Shown: positions 19,332-28,133 of the stretch, piece by piece
Layout of the letters: each line of letters starts with the position of its first letter
Numbering within the stretch: position 1 is the first letter of the stretch
NCBI RefSeq assembly: GCF_018919205.1
Contig: NZ_JAHLQN010000001.1
Coordinates: 806,001-870,000, forward strand
Direction of reading: 5' to 3'
Length of the DNA: 64,000 nt
DNA from: Dysosmobacter acutus
Lineage (GTDB): Bacteria; Bacillota; Clostridia; Oscillospirales; Oscillospiraceae
Notes under the pieces: generated by a model
What the model was told of the DNA's origin: nothing
The model's input: only the letters and a program-made list of their open reading frames with translations
The model's database searches: none
Translations under genes and position numbers: made by a program

Positions 19332-19784
19332 TTACAGGCGGTTGATAATCAGGATGGAGATGAGCAGGCCGTAGATGGCGATGCCCTCGCCCAACACCAC
19401 GAAGATAATGGCCTTGCCGAAGGATTTCGTGTTTTCACTGACCGCTCCGATGGCGGCGGGGGCTGCGGCGGCCACGGCGATGCCCGCGCCAAGGGCCGAA
19501 AGGCCGGTGGAGAGGGCGGCGGCCAGGAAGCCCAGGCCCTGGGCGGTGGTGCCGGCGATGGAGAAAGCCGCGGAGTCCGCGGCGGCCGCTGCCGGCTCGG
19601 CGGCAAAGCCGGTCATGGGCAGTACGACGCCGCAGAGGCACACGAAAGCAAAGGTGCACAGGTTCATGACAATCCTGCGCCGGGCGGATTTGGCGCTCAG
19701 GCGGCCCCGGGCAAGGGGCACTATCGGCGCGCACAGCGGGGCGATCACAAGGGAACAGATCAAAACAACCGACCAAATACTCAT
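19332..19784 (-). CDS. atpK: V-type ATP synthase subunit K (rotor ring proteolipid)
   Basis: Membrane ring subunit that carries the transported ion. ATG 19784 follows GGAGG at 8 nt, giving 150 residues. The C-terminal half is a two-helix hairpin, AQGLGFLAAALSTGLSALGA and then IIFVVLGEGIAIYGLLISIL, with the ion-binding glutamate in LGEG. The N-terminal 75 residues form one hydrophobic segment plus a signal-like segment ending GFAA before an alanine-rich stretch, an extension relative to a minimal two-helix c subunit. Only one carboxylate is visible. H+ versus Na+ coupling cannot be decided. Confidence 0.93.
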   Translation of the reverse strand: MSIWSVVLICSLVIAPLCAPIVPLARGRLSAKSARRRIVMNLCTFAFVCLCGVVLPMTGFAAEPAAAAADSAAFSIAGTTAQGLGFLAAALSTGLSALGAGIAVAAAAPAAIGAVSENTKSFGKAIIFVVLGEGIAIYGLLISILIINRL

Positions 19785-19819
19785 GTTGAATTCCTCCAAA
19801 TCTCTTGGGCAGACGCCCG

Positions 19820-21760
19820 TTATGGCCGCTGGGACTCAGCGGCAATGGACACAAAGGGGATTCCCTGCCCCTCAAAGTAGTGGCTGAACATCTCATAGAA
19901 CTCCAGGCGCAGGACCTGAATGCCCACGATAAAGCCCTCCAGGGCCATGACAAAAAGATTTCCGCCGATGAAGGTCAAAATGCTTCCCGAACCCCGCATC
20001 ATCTCAGTCAGCGTCAGGACTACCGCCATCATGCCGGCGTGGCTGATGACAAAGCCTCCCACACGCAGAAAGGACATGGTATTGGTGACAAAGCTCAAAA
20101 GCACCTCCAGCAGCTCAAAGAACCCCTCCACCAAGAAGCCGCCGGGACTTACGCCAGGGGGCAGAGGGCGGCTGCCGGCAATCAGCCGCCCCAGCGGCTC
20201 TTTGAGAAAGATCACCAGAATGGGCAGGATGCACAGGCTGAGAAGAATGGGGTTTCCAAAGAGGCTGCGGCCCATGACCATGGAGACCACCCCGGTGAGT
20301 ACGGCCCCATAGAAGATAAGCCCCGCCAGGCCGTTTTGAGAGAAGAAAGCCCGTTCCACGTCGTGGGCACGCAGGCCCAAGACGATGTTCATGCAGATGG
20401 AGGCCACGATCAGCACCACGCCCAAGCCGATGGCAAAGAAGAGCAGGTTGTTCATGGTCACGGGGCTCATGATTTCAATGGGCTTTTCCGTAAAGCCCAA
20501 GGCGTGATAGAGAGGGTTCAGGGCGTTTTCCAACCCAAACACCGATCCGTAAAGAAGGCCGAACAGAGCGGAGGAAAGGCCGATGCGGCTTAAAATCCGG
20601 CCGAATTCCATCCCCTTGCACCGGGCAAGGAAGAATCCCAACAAAGCGATGCAGAGCCCCTGCCCAAGGTCGCCGAACATGATGCCGAACAGCAGCGTGT
20701 AGCTGAGGGCCAGAAAGGCGGTGGGATCCAGCTCTTCATAGGAGGGGATGCCGTACATCTCTACGAAGAGCTCAAAAGGGCGGCAGAACCAGTTGTTTTT
20801 CAACAGGGTGGGCGTTTGAAAACGCCGGTCACTGTCGTGGGGCCTGAAGTCCACGCTCAGGTTGCCGAGCCCGGCAAACCGCTCGGCAAACAAGGGCTCA
20901 TCCGCGGTGGGGATGAATCCGGTGATGTGGAACATGTCGTGGTAGGCGCCCACATACTTGCGGTATTCAAAGGTACGGTTCAGCGCGGAAAGGCGGGTAT
21001 AGGCGGAAAGGATGAAGCTGCTGTTCTGCATCATGATCTCGGTGAGCTTCTCATTGACCGTCTCCAAATCCCGGTTGGTCTGCTCCAAGCTGCGCTCCAG
21101 GCTCTCCCTGGCAGCTTCCGGCGTTCCGTGGATGGTTTTGGGCACCCAAATCCGCTCAAAGTAGAGGGAGGCAAAGAGGTCGTCGATCTCGGCGATCACC
21201 TCCTCGGTGGTGAAATAGAAGCCGTAGCAGTACTCCTCGTCCTCAGTCAGCGAGACAAAGACAAAAAGCTGATCGGTATAGTAATCCAACTTCCGGTAGC
21301 TGTCTGTGGGAAGCCGGCCGAAGCGGACCTTCACATACTCGCAGGAGAATATGTCGTCCACGTCCGCGTCCAGGGTCTGAAGCCTCTCCAAAAGCGCAAG
21401 GGCGTCTTTATTTTCCTCGGCGAACCCGGTGAGCTTTTTCCGGTAGTCGGAGAGCTTGTCGAACTGGTCCTTCAGCGCGGACAGGGAGGCTCGCATTTCC
21501 TCCGGGGAGGGCGGCGCCGAGGCGGAATCCGGGTCTGGCCGCAGCTCAAATCCGGTGAGCTGGGCCAGATCGGTCAGCTGCTGCAGCAGCGGCTTGTAGG
21601 GGTTTTCCTGCGAAATGGGGGAAAAGCCTTTGACCTTGCCGGAGAGCTGAAAGGGCTGCTCCGGGTGGAAGCGGGGGATTTCCGTAAGGCGCAGCAAAGC
21701 CTCGTCCAACACCTGGAGCTTGCCGGTCAGCTGCACCAGCGTCATTTTTTCAATGGACAA
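19820..21760 (-). CDS. atpI: V-type ATP synthase subunit I (membrane stator a)
   Basis: 646 residues: a long cytoplasmic coiled-coil N-terminal half that anchors the peripheral stalks, then about eight membrane helices. The stretch SFLRVGGFVISHAGMM near residue 570 probably contains the essential arginine facing the c ring. LLFGIMFGDLGQGLCIALLG marks the start of the membrane half. Length and layout match family I/a. Confidence 0.95.
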   Translation of the reverse strand: MSIEKMTLVQLTGKLQVLDEALLRLTEIPRFHPEQPFQLSGKVKGFSPISQENPYKPLLQQLTDLAQLTGFELRPDPDSASAPPSPEEMRASLSALKDQFDKLSDYRKKLTGFAEENKDALALLERLQTLDADVDDIFSCEYVKVRFGRLPTDSYRKLDYYTDQLFVFVSLTEDEEYCYGFYFTTEEVIAEIDDLFASLYFERIWVPKTIHGTPEAARESLERSLEQTNRDLETVNEKLTEIMMQNSSFILSAYTRLSALNRTFEYRKYVGAYHDMFHITGFIPTADEPLFAERFAGLGNLSVDFRPHDSDRRFQTPTLLKNNWFCRPFELFVEMYGIPSYEELDPTAFLALSYTLLFGIMFGDLGQGLCIALLGFFLARCKGMEFGRILSRIGLSSALFGLLYGSVFGLENALNPLYHALGFTEKPIEIMSPVTMNNLLFFAIGLGVVLIVASICMNIVLGLRAHDVERAFFSQNGLAGLIFYGAVLTGVVSMVMGRSLFGNPILLSLCILPILVIFLKEPLGRLIAGSRPLPPGVSPGGFLVEGFFELLEVLLSFVTNTMSFLRVGGFVISHAGMMAVVLTLTEMMRGSGSILTFIGGNLFVMALEGFIVGIQVLRLEFYEMFSHYFEGQGIPFVSIAAESQRP

Positions 21761-21787
21761 AATTACACCGCCTTTCCAATCTGGAAC

Positions 21788-22828
21788 TTATAATATGAGC
21801 ATGGAGGCAATCTCCTCCGGAGGGGTTCCATATCGGACTCCCTCGATGATGGTTACAATGTTTTCCAGCTCCAGCTGGGTCAGGACCATAAAGGCCATGA
21901 AAGCCGTGGGCGCGTCGGAGGCGAAATGCATGAAGCGCCTGGCCAGGTGGTATTCCACCCGGTCGGCCCGATAGTCGATCTCAGATAGGTCGTCGGGGCC
22001 GAAGTATCGACAGTAGCGGGATTCGCTCAGCGCCGTGCGAAACTCTCCGGCTGTGGGCGCGCTGAGGAGCTGCTCCATCCCGCTGCTCCGCCGCCAGGAG
22101 GGGAGCAGCAGCCCGCGGATCCGGTCCGGTCCCGCCTCGGGAAAGAAGGTTTTCATCCGATAGATGGCGCGGATGTTGATAAGCTCCACATGGGTCTCGA
22201 TCAGCTCATGGAGCTGAGAGCGGACCCGCCCCCGGAAAAGCTGGTCCACGCTTTGCTCCAGGCGGCGGTAGTAATCGGCGTACAGAGCGGTTTCACAGCC
22301 GGTATAGTCGATGGATTGATCCGGCCCCTCCGACTGGAAGGGCGCCAGAGCCTTTGCGTAGGAGGTGCGCTCCAGAACCCGAAGGAGCTGGGAAAAGTCC
22401 CGGACCTGGGCCAGAGCTTCAAAGGAAAAGCTTGCGCCGCGCTCCAAAAAGACAGGGTACTGTTTGGCAAAGCGCTCCGGACAGCCGGCGTTCAGCAGGC
22501 GGATCAGCTCCAGTATCTGCTCGATTTCGCCCCGGCGCATCAGGCAGCGGTAAAAGCTGTCCGATGCAGAAAAGTCATAGCGCATCAATCCTGCGTACTG
22601 GGCGTGGCGGCTTTTCCGCAGCATCCGCTCCAACTGGGCCCGGTAGACGGCGTCGGGGCGGACGGAGGCAAGGGCCTGCTGATAGGCCGGTTCCTCCTTG
22701 AGATAGGAGGCGATGGCTGAGACGCCGGAGCAGTGCATCATGTCCTGATACTGCTGGACCGTCAGATGCTGGCCGTACATGGCCTTGCACTTGGTCATGA
22801 TGGCCTTGCTGGAAAAGGAGGTCAGCAT
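21788..22828 (-). CDS. atpC: V-type ATP synthase subunit C
   Basis: 346 residues, helical throughout. Subunit C (V0 d-type) is the socket that couples the central stalk to the membrane ring. SSKAIMTKCKAMYGQHLTV at the start and the repeated INIRAIYRMKTFF helices fit the family. It lies between the coiled-coil stator gene and atpI. Confidence 0.92.
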   Translation of the reverse strand: MLTSFSSKAIMTKCKAMYGQHLTVQQYQDMMHCSGVSAIASYLKEEPAYQQALASVRPDAVYRAQLERMLRKSRHAQYAGLMRYDFSASDSFYRCLMRRGEIEQILELIRLLNAGCPERFAKQYPVFLERGASFSFEALAQVRDFSQLLRVLERTSYAKALAPFQSEGPDQSIDYTGCETALYADYYRRLEQSVDQLFRGRVRSQLHELIETHVELINIRAIYRMKTFFPEAGPDRIRGLLLPSWRRSSGMEQLLSAPTAGEFRTALSESRYCRYFGPDDLSEIDYRADRVEYHLARRFMHFASDAPTAFMAFMVLTQLELENIVTIIEGVRYGTPPEEIASMLIL

Positions 22829-22841
22829 TTCAGCGCCCCCT

Positions 22842-23153
22842 TCACAGCTGGATACAGCGCGTTACAATTTCGTCGATCCACTGCTGCCGCTGGCGGTCAA
22901 ACCGATCCTCCAGGTCCTGAAGCGACGTCTGGTGCGCTTTTTCCAACTGAAGGATGCTGCGCTCCGCCTCCTCGCCGGCGGCCTTTTCCAGTGCCTGGGC
23001 CTTTTGCTCGGCCCGCTTGCGATAGCAGGCGCTGAGCGCCTCTTTCTCCCGGACGATCTCAGCCCGTTCCGCCTCGCTCCGCTGCTGGGCGGAGCGCACC
23101 GCCTCCCGGGCCTGGCGGTCGATTGCAACCAATTCCTGAATGATCTTATCCAA
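22842..23153 (-). CDS. atpH: V-type ATPase coiled-coil stator subunit (G/H-like)
   Basis: 103 residues, nearly one continuous charged coiled coil, the usual partner of subunit E in the peripheral stalk. The start codon is TTG 23153, with GGAGG 6-8 nt upstream. First gene of the operon; the promoter is about 50 bp upstream. Called by position and coiled-coil character, since these subunits share little sequence. Confidence 0.8.
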   Translation of the reverse strand: MDKIIQELVAIDRQAREAVRSAQQRSEAERAEIVREKEALSACYRKRAEQKAQALEKAAGEEAERSILQLEKAHQTSLQDLEDRFDRQRQQWIDEIVTRCIQL

Positions 23154-23200
23154 AAGAGCACCTCCCTCAGTTGCAGGAAATCATTTAAAATGTGCCTATC

Positions 23201-23229
23201 ACATTACACCCATTTTACGTAAGATGCAA
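23201..23229 (-). promoter_or_regulatory. V-ATPase operon promoter
   Basis: Minus strand TTGCAT (23224-23229), 17-bp spacer, TAATGT (23201-23206), directly before the first gene. Confidence 0.55.
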
Positions 23230-23670
23230 GCCATCCGTCATTGTGGATTTGGAATGATGACCCCGACGTTTTGGATGGGATTGTATGGGTACATAGTCTA
23301 TGGAGAATCAAAGAAATGATGCTGTGACGACCCCGCCGGATGCAAAAAAAACGGACCGGACCGCCAAACGCCTCTGCGACAGGGGGTGGCCGGCGGAGCG
23401 GATGGGAGGGGATGCTGAGCGACCCGGGCTGTAAAAAAGGCGCGGAAGGGAGAGATCGAAAAAATATCAGCCGAAAAATTAACGGCTTCTTTACGGGAAG
23501 CCTGTGCGAAGATAAAGCGGGTCTGCGCGCAAGGCGCAGACCCGTAAGGACAGAGCTATAACTTGTGCTTAATATAGATGCCAGAGAAACCGAGAGCGGG
23601 GGAGAAACCCGGTCAATCCGGAATTTTGCCGTCGGCGGAGAGACGTTTGAAAAGCAATCCGGACGATTGT
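23230..23670. other. Intergenic region between V-ATPase operon and element left end
   Basis: No convincing gene. It holds an 11-bp hairpin (23518-23528 with 23534-23544) without a T-run. A small inverted repeat at about 23655-23669 is followed on the minus strand by CTTTT; this may be the original guaA terminator, displaced here by the integrations. Confidence 0.4.
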
Positions 23671-23682
23671 TTATTCCCACTC
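23671..23682 (-). repeat. att core, left end of element 1
   Basis: TTATTCCCACTC, the complement of the last guaA codons (GAG TGG GAA TAA). The same 12 bp occurs at 31133-31144 and 39149-39160. Confidence 0.75.
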
Positions 23683-23782
23683 TGTTCCGGATTCGGTTTC
23701 ACAACTATTTTCAGTACTTTTTGGTGCTATTATTCGCTAAATTCCCACTTAATTTCGGAGATTTTTTGAGTTGCAGAGGATC

Positions 23783-23801
23783 CGTGTACTTTTCGTGTAC
23801 T
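23783..23801 (+). repeat. Paired arm-type sites, element 1 left end
   Basis: CGTGTACT at 23783-23790 and 23794-23801, exactly 11 bp apart, as is usual for integrase arm binding on one DNA face. Confidence 0.6.
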
Positions 23802-23910
23802 GCGGTTTCGCAGGTCTCACAGGCACCATTGCTTCGTCAACAATGCATCTAATCAACACTATATTATCACCGCTTGCTATTTCAACTTACAATATTAATG
23901 CTACCACACC

Positions 23911-23945
23911 AAGGCATGGGCTTTTATAAATAGGGCCCATGCCTT
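23911..23945. terminator. Hairpin downstream of the subtilase gene
   Basis: 11-bp perfect stem (23911-23921 with 23935-23945), 13-nt loop, 100 bp past the ietS-like stop. It lacks a T-run on the minus strand, so terminator function is uncertain. Confidence 0.4.
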
Positions 23946-24045
23946 AATCTATCGAATCTGTTTTCACGGTACCAACAATCCAACAGTTTTTAAATGAAAA
24001 ATGTTTATGCAAATATTTAATCAAAAGCACCGAGATTGAAAAAAA

Positions 24046-26592
24046 TTATCCTTGATTTTGGATACGTTCACGAATACGAGTACGCTCCTCAACACGATTA
24101 CGAATGCTGACAGTTTCGGCTATTTTTTGATGTAATAGAATATTTTCTTCTGCATCATAAGAAAATGTTACCGCAAGAGCGTATGACTGTGGTATTTCCT
24201 TTTCAGCATGGGTGAATCGTTCTTTTCCTGTTATAAGTATGTAAATATAAGGTTCATTCTCGTCCCAAAGTAAATCTTTTCCACCCGTTTTTCCCTTTGC
24301 CCAAACCCGTTGTTGAAGCGTACTATTCTGAATTGTGGTACTTCCGGGTTCGAATGCCGCACCATATTGTTTCCGAAAGTTTTCTAAAGCAGTATCAGCA
24401 TCTTCTTCTAAGCCATGTTCTTTTTTCTGGGCAAAGTTTAGAAGCTTTTCCGCATCAGTTCTGCGGAATACCTCAATAAACAGAGAGTTAGCAATATATT
24501 CTTTTCTGCTCATGCGTGTTGGTGGGTTGTAGGCAAAGCCGATTGATATTCTTTTGGCTCCTTTTACATTGATAAACTCAGTTGGCACTGGAATTTTATA
24601 GAGATGCAGTGACCTCAGCGTTAGCTCATCTTCTGCAAAAAGGGTCACATGCTTAGGGTCATCGGCAGTTGAGAAGAGGACTTCATCATCAATTTTGCCA
24701 TAACCAATAAGCCGCAAACGATTTTCAGCTTTCTGTGCCCTTATACCTACATGGCTTGCATCGACCGCATCCTCGGCCCAGGAGCGAAGCTCATCAGGAC
24801 AACAAGCTGCGCTCGCAAGCATTGCACGAATTAGATTTGCAGAAGGTGCCTCATCTATTTGTGCTTTCAATAATCTTTCCAATCTGGCAGCATAATGGGT
24901 TACATGGGGTGCAGCAAAACTGGTTCCTACCCACCCTCTAAAAGACTTATCATTTGTATGATTTGTAGTCGGTTCCATCATAAGCCTGTCATTAGTACGC
25001 CAACGACTGGTGCCACGAGTAATCTGGCTAACAGAATAGTTTCCGCCATAGTCTACAAATTCCGGTTTCACTGCGTCATTGACGCCTTTCCCTGCACGTG
25101 TAAATACTGACATCATGCCAGCATTTCCCGCAGCAATAGCAGTGATACCTGTTCGCACATCTGGGGTCGCACCCCGGGTAATTGAACCAACCGAAACAGC
25201 TAAAGCCGCAGTCGCGGGGTCAATTAGGCGGTGCGCTGGATTCAATAGCTGGTTACGTACTTTTTGGCAGAGGTCATCACGGCTAATGAAATCCGGCAGA
25301 TCAGGGTATTGGTTTCCGGCGCTAACAATAATAACAATATCCAAATCCCGTGCGAGTTGGTCGAGCATTCCCGCCCAAGTCAATTGTCTACCACCAGCAT
25401 ATAGATAATCCAAATCACCTGAAGAAAGATTGAAAACACGACAGTGGTAGTGTTCATTAAAGTATTCAATTGCTTCTTTAACTATTTGTTCTGGACGCTT
25501 TTCTTTTGAATATACGGGGTTACCTTGTCCATCGTCGTGCATCACTTTCCCATTACATAGCCGAACTAATGGTTTAAAAATCGGATTTTCATCAAATATA
25601 TGAGAAAAATCTCCATATGCTACGATTCCCGCCACACCAGTTCCGTGTCCGTTCAGATCAGAGGCCGTATTTTCAGTAAAATCAAAATCCTCCTCACCTA
25701 CAATAATCGCTGAGAGTAGAGGATTTCCAGAAAAAATTCCCGAATCTATAACTGTAGCAAGCGGTGCATTTTCATCCAGATCGTTATGGACAACTGGTGT
25801 AAAATCCTGAGCATAAAGCCCGCTATAGTCATGAAGTATTGTTTCCATTGGGAAATCTACGCATGCAATGATGTCAAGATCCAACAACACATTCAAAGTA
25901 AATTCGTTAACTTTAGCGCGCCCAAGCAAGAGGGTCTGCAACTCAAACAGATCACCCAATAATTGACTGCCACCTGTCCCCAGTGCACTCCTTATTTGCG
26001 CTTCAATTTCGAGAATTGTACCCCGGTCACCGTTATACCAAACATCAATATTTACAGAGAAGAAGCCATTTTCCAACGTCTTTCCAGAGTCAAGGTGCTT
26101 TTTAAGTCTCTGTCCGATACGATCATCACGCTTTAATTTGCGTATTTCTTCAATGCAATCAAATAATTCTCTGCGTTGACCTGGAGCAAGAGTGCCTCGT
26201 TCAGAGCTGTCTTGCATATATAATAAACGCTCGTTCTCAAAAGTTGACATAGCGGAGGCATCTTCAAATTGAACAACAAGTTTGGATTTTTCGGACTGGG
26301 GAAGTTTCACTTCTTCAACAATCCACAAATTGCACATACTGAGAAGCCTGTCTAACGAAGTTGCCGACAGGGCATCACTAACTAATTCCAGTACCATGAG
26401 GTTATCTGTATCAATGCTACTCACTCTTCGAGATGCTTTAATATCGGCCACAGTGGTATCCCAATCTTGTTTAAGCTTGCCACCATGCTGACTCGGCTGG
26501 CGGACCGGAGGTCTTGGCGGGTTTGGATTTCTTCTGAATCGTCCATATAAGGCAGATAAATCTTCCTTTTTAATTTCTATCCTATCAGCCAC
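24046..26592 (-). CDS. ietS: S8 subtilisin-like serine protease, IetS-like defence effector
   Basis: 848-residue protein with a long N-terminal region (about 1-270) of unknown fold, then a peptidase S8 domain: Asp283 in TVIDSG, His316 in LNGHGTGV, the oxyanion Asn in VSAGNQ and Ser558 in GTSFAAPH. The triad is complete, so it should be active. There is no signal peptide, so it acts in the cytoplasm. GTG 26592 is the start, with AGGAGG 8 nt upstream. It follows a AAA+ ATPase gene by 27 bp; this pairing and order match IetAS, a two-gene anti-phage system known from surveys of defence islands. It is probably held inactive until infection; the trigger and targets are unknown. Confidence 0.85.
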   Translation of the reverse strand: MADRIEIKKEDLSALYGRFRRNPNPPRPPVRQPSQHGGKLKQDWDTTVADIKASRRVSSIDTDNLMVLELVSDALSATSLDRLLSMCNLWIVEEVKLPQSEKSKLVVQFEDASAMSTFENERLLYMQDSSERGTLAPGQRRELFDCIEEIRKLKRDDRIGQRLKKHLDSGKTLENGFFSVNIDVWYNGDRGTILEIEAQIRSALGTGGSQLLGDLFELQTLLLGRAKVNEFTLNVLLDLDIIACVDFPMETILHDYSGLYAQDFTPVVHNDLDENAPLATVIDSGIFSGNPLLSAIIVGEEDFDFTENTASDLNGHGTGVAGIVAYGDFSHIFDENPIFKPLVRLCNGKVMHDDGQGNPVYSKEKRPEQIVKEAIEYFNEHYHCRVFNLSSGDLDYLYAGGRQLTWAGMLDQLARDLDIVIIVSAGNQYPDLPDFISRDDLCQKVRNQLLNPAHRLIDPATAALAVSVGSITRGATPDVRTGITAIAAGNAGMMSVFTRAGKGVNDAVKPEFVDYGGNYSVSQITRGTSRWRTNDRLMMEPTTNHTNDKSFRGWVGTSFAAPHVTHYAARLERLLKAQIDEAPSANLIRAMLASAACCPDELRSWAEDAVDASHVGIRAQKAENRLRLIGYGKIDDEVLFSTADDPKHVTLFAEDELTLRSLHLYKIPVPTEFINVKGAKRISIGFAYNPPTRMSRKEYIANSLFIEVFRRTDAEKLLNFAQKKEHGLEEDADTALENFRKQYGAAFEPGSTTIQNSTLQQRVWAKGKTGGKDLLWDENEPYIYILITGKERFTHAEKEIPQSYALAVTFSYDAEENILLHQKIAETVSIRNRVEERTRIRERIQNQG

Positions 26593-26619
26593 AACGATTT
26601 CCTCCTCCGTATATCAGTT

Positions 26620-27612
26620 TCAATACTGGGTTTTCCGCAAAGCAACATTCTCCTTTTGCCGTTGTACCGCTTGCTCAATATCTTTTTTTGTGTATATCTT
26701 CCTACCTTCAAGTACACATTGTTTTCGTACAAAATTAGCAGTCTGCTCTACATCCGCGTAAGTGAAGCCATCCGTTTCATTCAAGAATTCAGCAAAAATA
26801 TGATTTGCTCCATCTAAAGACTTAAGACGCAAGTAGAATAGCCGCATCTTTGCATCGTTGGTAGGCATATCAAAGCGCAACGTACAGTCAAAGCGTCGCC
26901 AAATGGCATAATCTAAAGACTGCTCAAAATTTGTTGCAGCAATCACCAATGATTTTCCCTTGAAGCTATCCAATTGCTGTAAAAAAGTATTTACAACGCG
27001 CTTTATCTCTCCGTGTTCAAAAGGATCGTTTCGGCTCCTTGCTATGGCATCAAATTCATCAAAAAAAACCACATAGCTGTCTTGTCGAGCAAAATCAAAG
27101 ACTTTTCTGAGATTGGATGCCGTCTCACCAAGATATGAGGAAATCACCGCATCAAAGCGCACATATATCATTGGAAGGCCGATTTCAGACGCAAGTGTTT
27201 GGGCTGCGAGAGTCTTTCCACAGCCAGGGGCACCATAGAAAAGAATTCGTTTTGTTGGAGCTACTCCATTACTAACAAGAACATCCCAGTTCTGAAATTC
27301 ATGAACAATTCGTTCAAGTTCCTGCTGCATTTGCGGCAATGCAATCAAATCAGAAAAATACTTTTCTGGATATATGATCTCAAATAGTCGCGCGTCCTCA
27401 CCTTTCTCCTTATTAATATTTGCGGAATATGTGGAAACTGAACGCTTCGGCTGCGCCGAACCGTTCAGAATGAGCTTTAACTCATCGGCGAGAATGCCGT
27501 GGTTTTTTTTGCGCTCATCTTCTATAATCTCTTGAGCCACCCTATAGAAGGCTTCATGATCGCCTGCTTTGTGGCTTACAAAGAGCTTTTTTAGCAAGTC
27601 AGCTCTCGCCAT
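26620..27612 (-). CDS. ietA: AAA+ ATPase, IetA-like partner of the subtilase
   Basis: 330 residues with a short N-terminal helical part and a classic AAA module: Walker A GAPGCGKT (127-134), Walker B VVFFDE (181-186) and an arginine pair in WRRFD (238-242) likely to act as finger residues. It resembles spastin/FtsH-type AAA domains. ATG 27612 has AAGGAG 8 nt upstream. It is expected to sense infection or remodel a substrate for the adjacent protease. Identification as IetA depends on the gene pair rather than on this protein alone. Confidence 0.85.
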   Translation of the reverse strand: MARADLLKKLFVSHKAGDHEAFYRVAQEIIEDERKKNHGILADELKLILNGSAQPKRSVSTYSANINKEKGEDARLFEIIYPEKYFSDLIALPQMQQELERIVHEFQNWDVLVSNGVAPTKRILFYGAPGCGKTLAAQTLASEIGLPMIYVRFDAVISSYLGETASNLRKVFDFARQDSYVVFFDEFDAIARSRNDPFEHGEIKRVVNTFLQQLDSFKGKSLVIAATNFEQSLDYAIWRRFDCTLRFDMPTNDAKMRLFYLRLKSLDGANHIFAEFLNETDGFTYADVEQTANFVRKQCVLEGRKIYTKKDIEQAVQRQKENVALRKTQY

Positions 27613-27710
27613 AGCACATTCTCCTTATCTAACAACGGTGTTACGTAATATAGGCTTTCAACTTTCGCGATTTCTACGCTCCAAGAAAAGTTTATCTAAA
27701 ATGCCCTATA

Positions 27711-27923
27711 CTATAAACATTCCAAAGCATGAATGATTTCTTTAGATACGCTTTGTGAAATGCAAAATTCTAAAAGTCGCATCTTCGCCAAACGGCTGGG
27801 AGTGCGGTGAGAATTCTCCCAACGATTTATGGTTGTATAGCTTATATTAAGCTCACGTGCAAGTTGCTCTTGAGAAATACTGAGCTCCTTGCGAATCGAT
27901 TTAAGGATTTCTTCAATTGGCAT
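27711..27923 (-). CDS. Small XRE-family HTH regulator
   Basis: 70 residues with one Cro/CI-type helix-turn-helix (SQEQLARELNISYTTINRWE, about 17-36). ATG 27923 follows GAGGTG at 7 nt. It lies 98 bp upstream of the AAA/subtilase pair on the same strand, so it may control the defence genes or be an orphan element regulator. Confidence 0.8.
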   Translation of the reverse strand: MPIEEILKSIRKELSISQEQLARELNISYTTINRWENSHRTPSRLAKMRLLEFCISQSVSKEIIHALECL

Positions 27924-28133
27924 TATAATTCACCTCAATAAATAAAATATAGCATTAGCTATAGCAAATGTCAATTGCGTATCGCTTCAAAGATAGAATT
28001 CGAACCCGGATTTGATTAAAACAAGTCGCATTTCGAGTGCGACTCATTCGAACTTCACCTATTGGGTTCGAATTCCCAATCAGTACCGCCATATAATATG
28101 GCGGTATTTATTTTACTAAAGGAGACAGCACAA
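27924..28133. other. Structured spacer before the first integrase
   Basis: Contains a 7-bp hairpin (AGTCGCA...TGCGACT near 28025-28045), three TTCGAA motifs and a strong near-perfect hairpin at 28084-28106 followed by TTTATTTT, a plus-strand terminator-like signal. The GGGTTCGAATTCCC sequence near 28064-28077 recalls a tRNA T-arm, but I cannot fold a full tRNA. It may be a buried attachment site of the 28134 integrase. Confidence 0.4.

Noticed and set aside
23518-23544. 11-bp hairpin in the gap between V-ATPase and element 1 as an integron attC or CRISPR unit.
   Set aside because: Single copy, no repeat array, no integron integrase or cas genes nearby.
28000-28090. tRNA-like T-arm sequence GGGTTCGAATTCCC ending in CCGCCA.
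   Set aside because: No matching acceptor 5' half, D-arm or anticodon arm could be found upstream; kept only as a note in the spacer.
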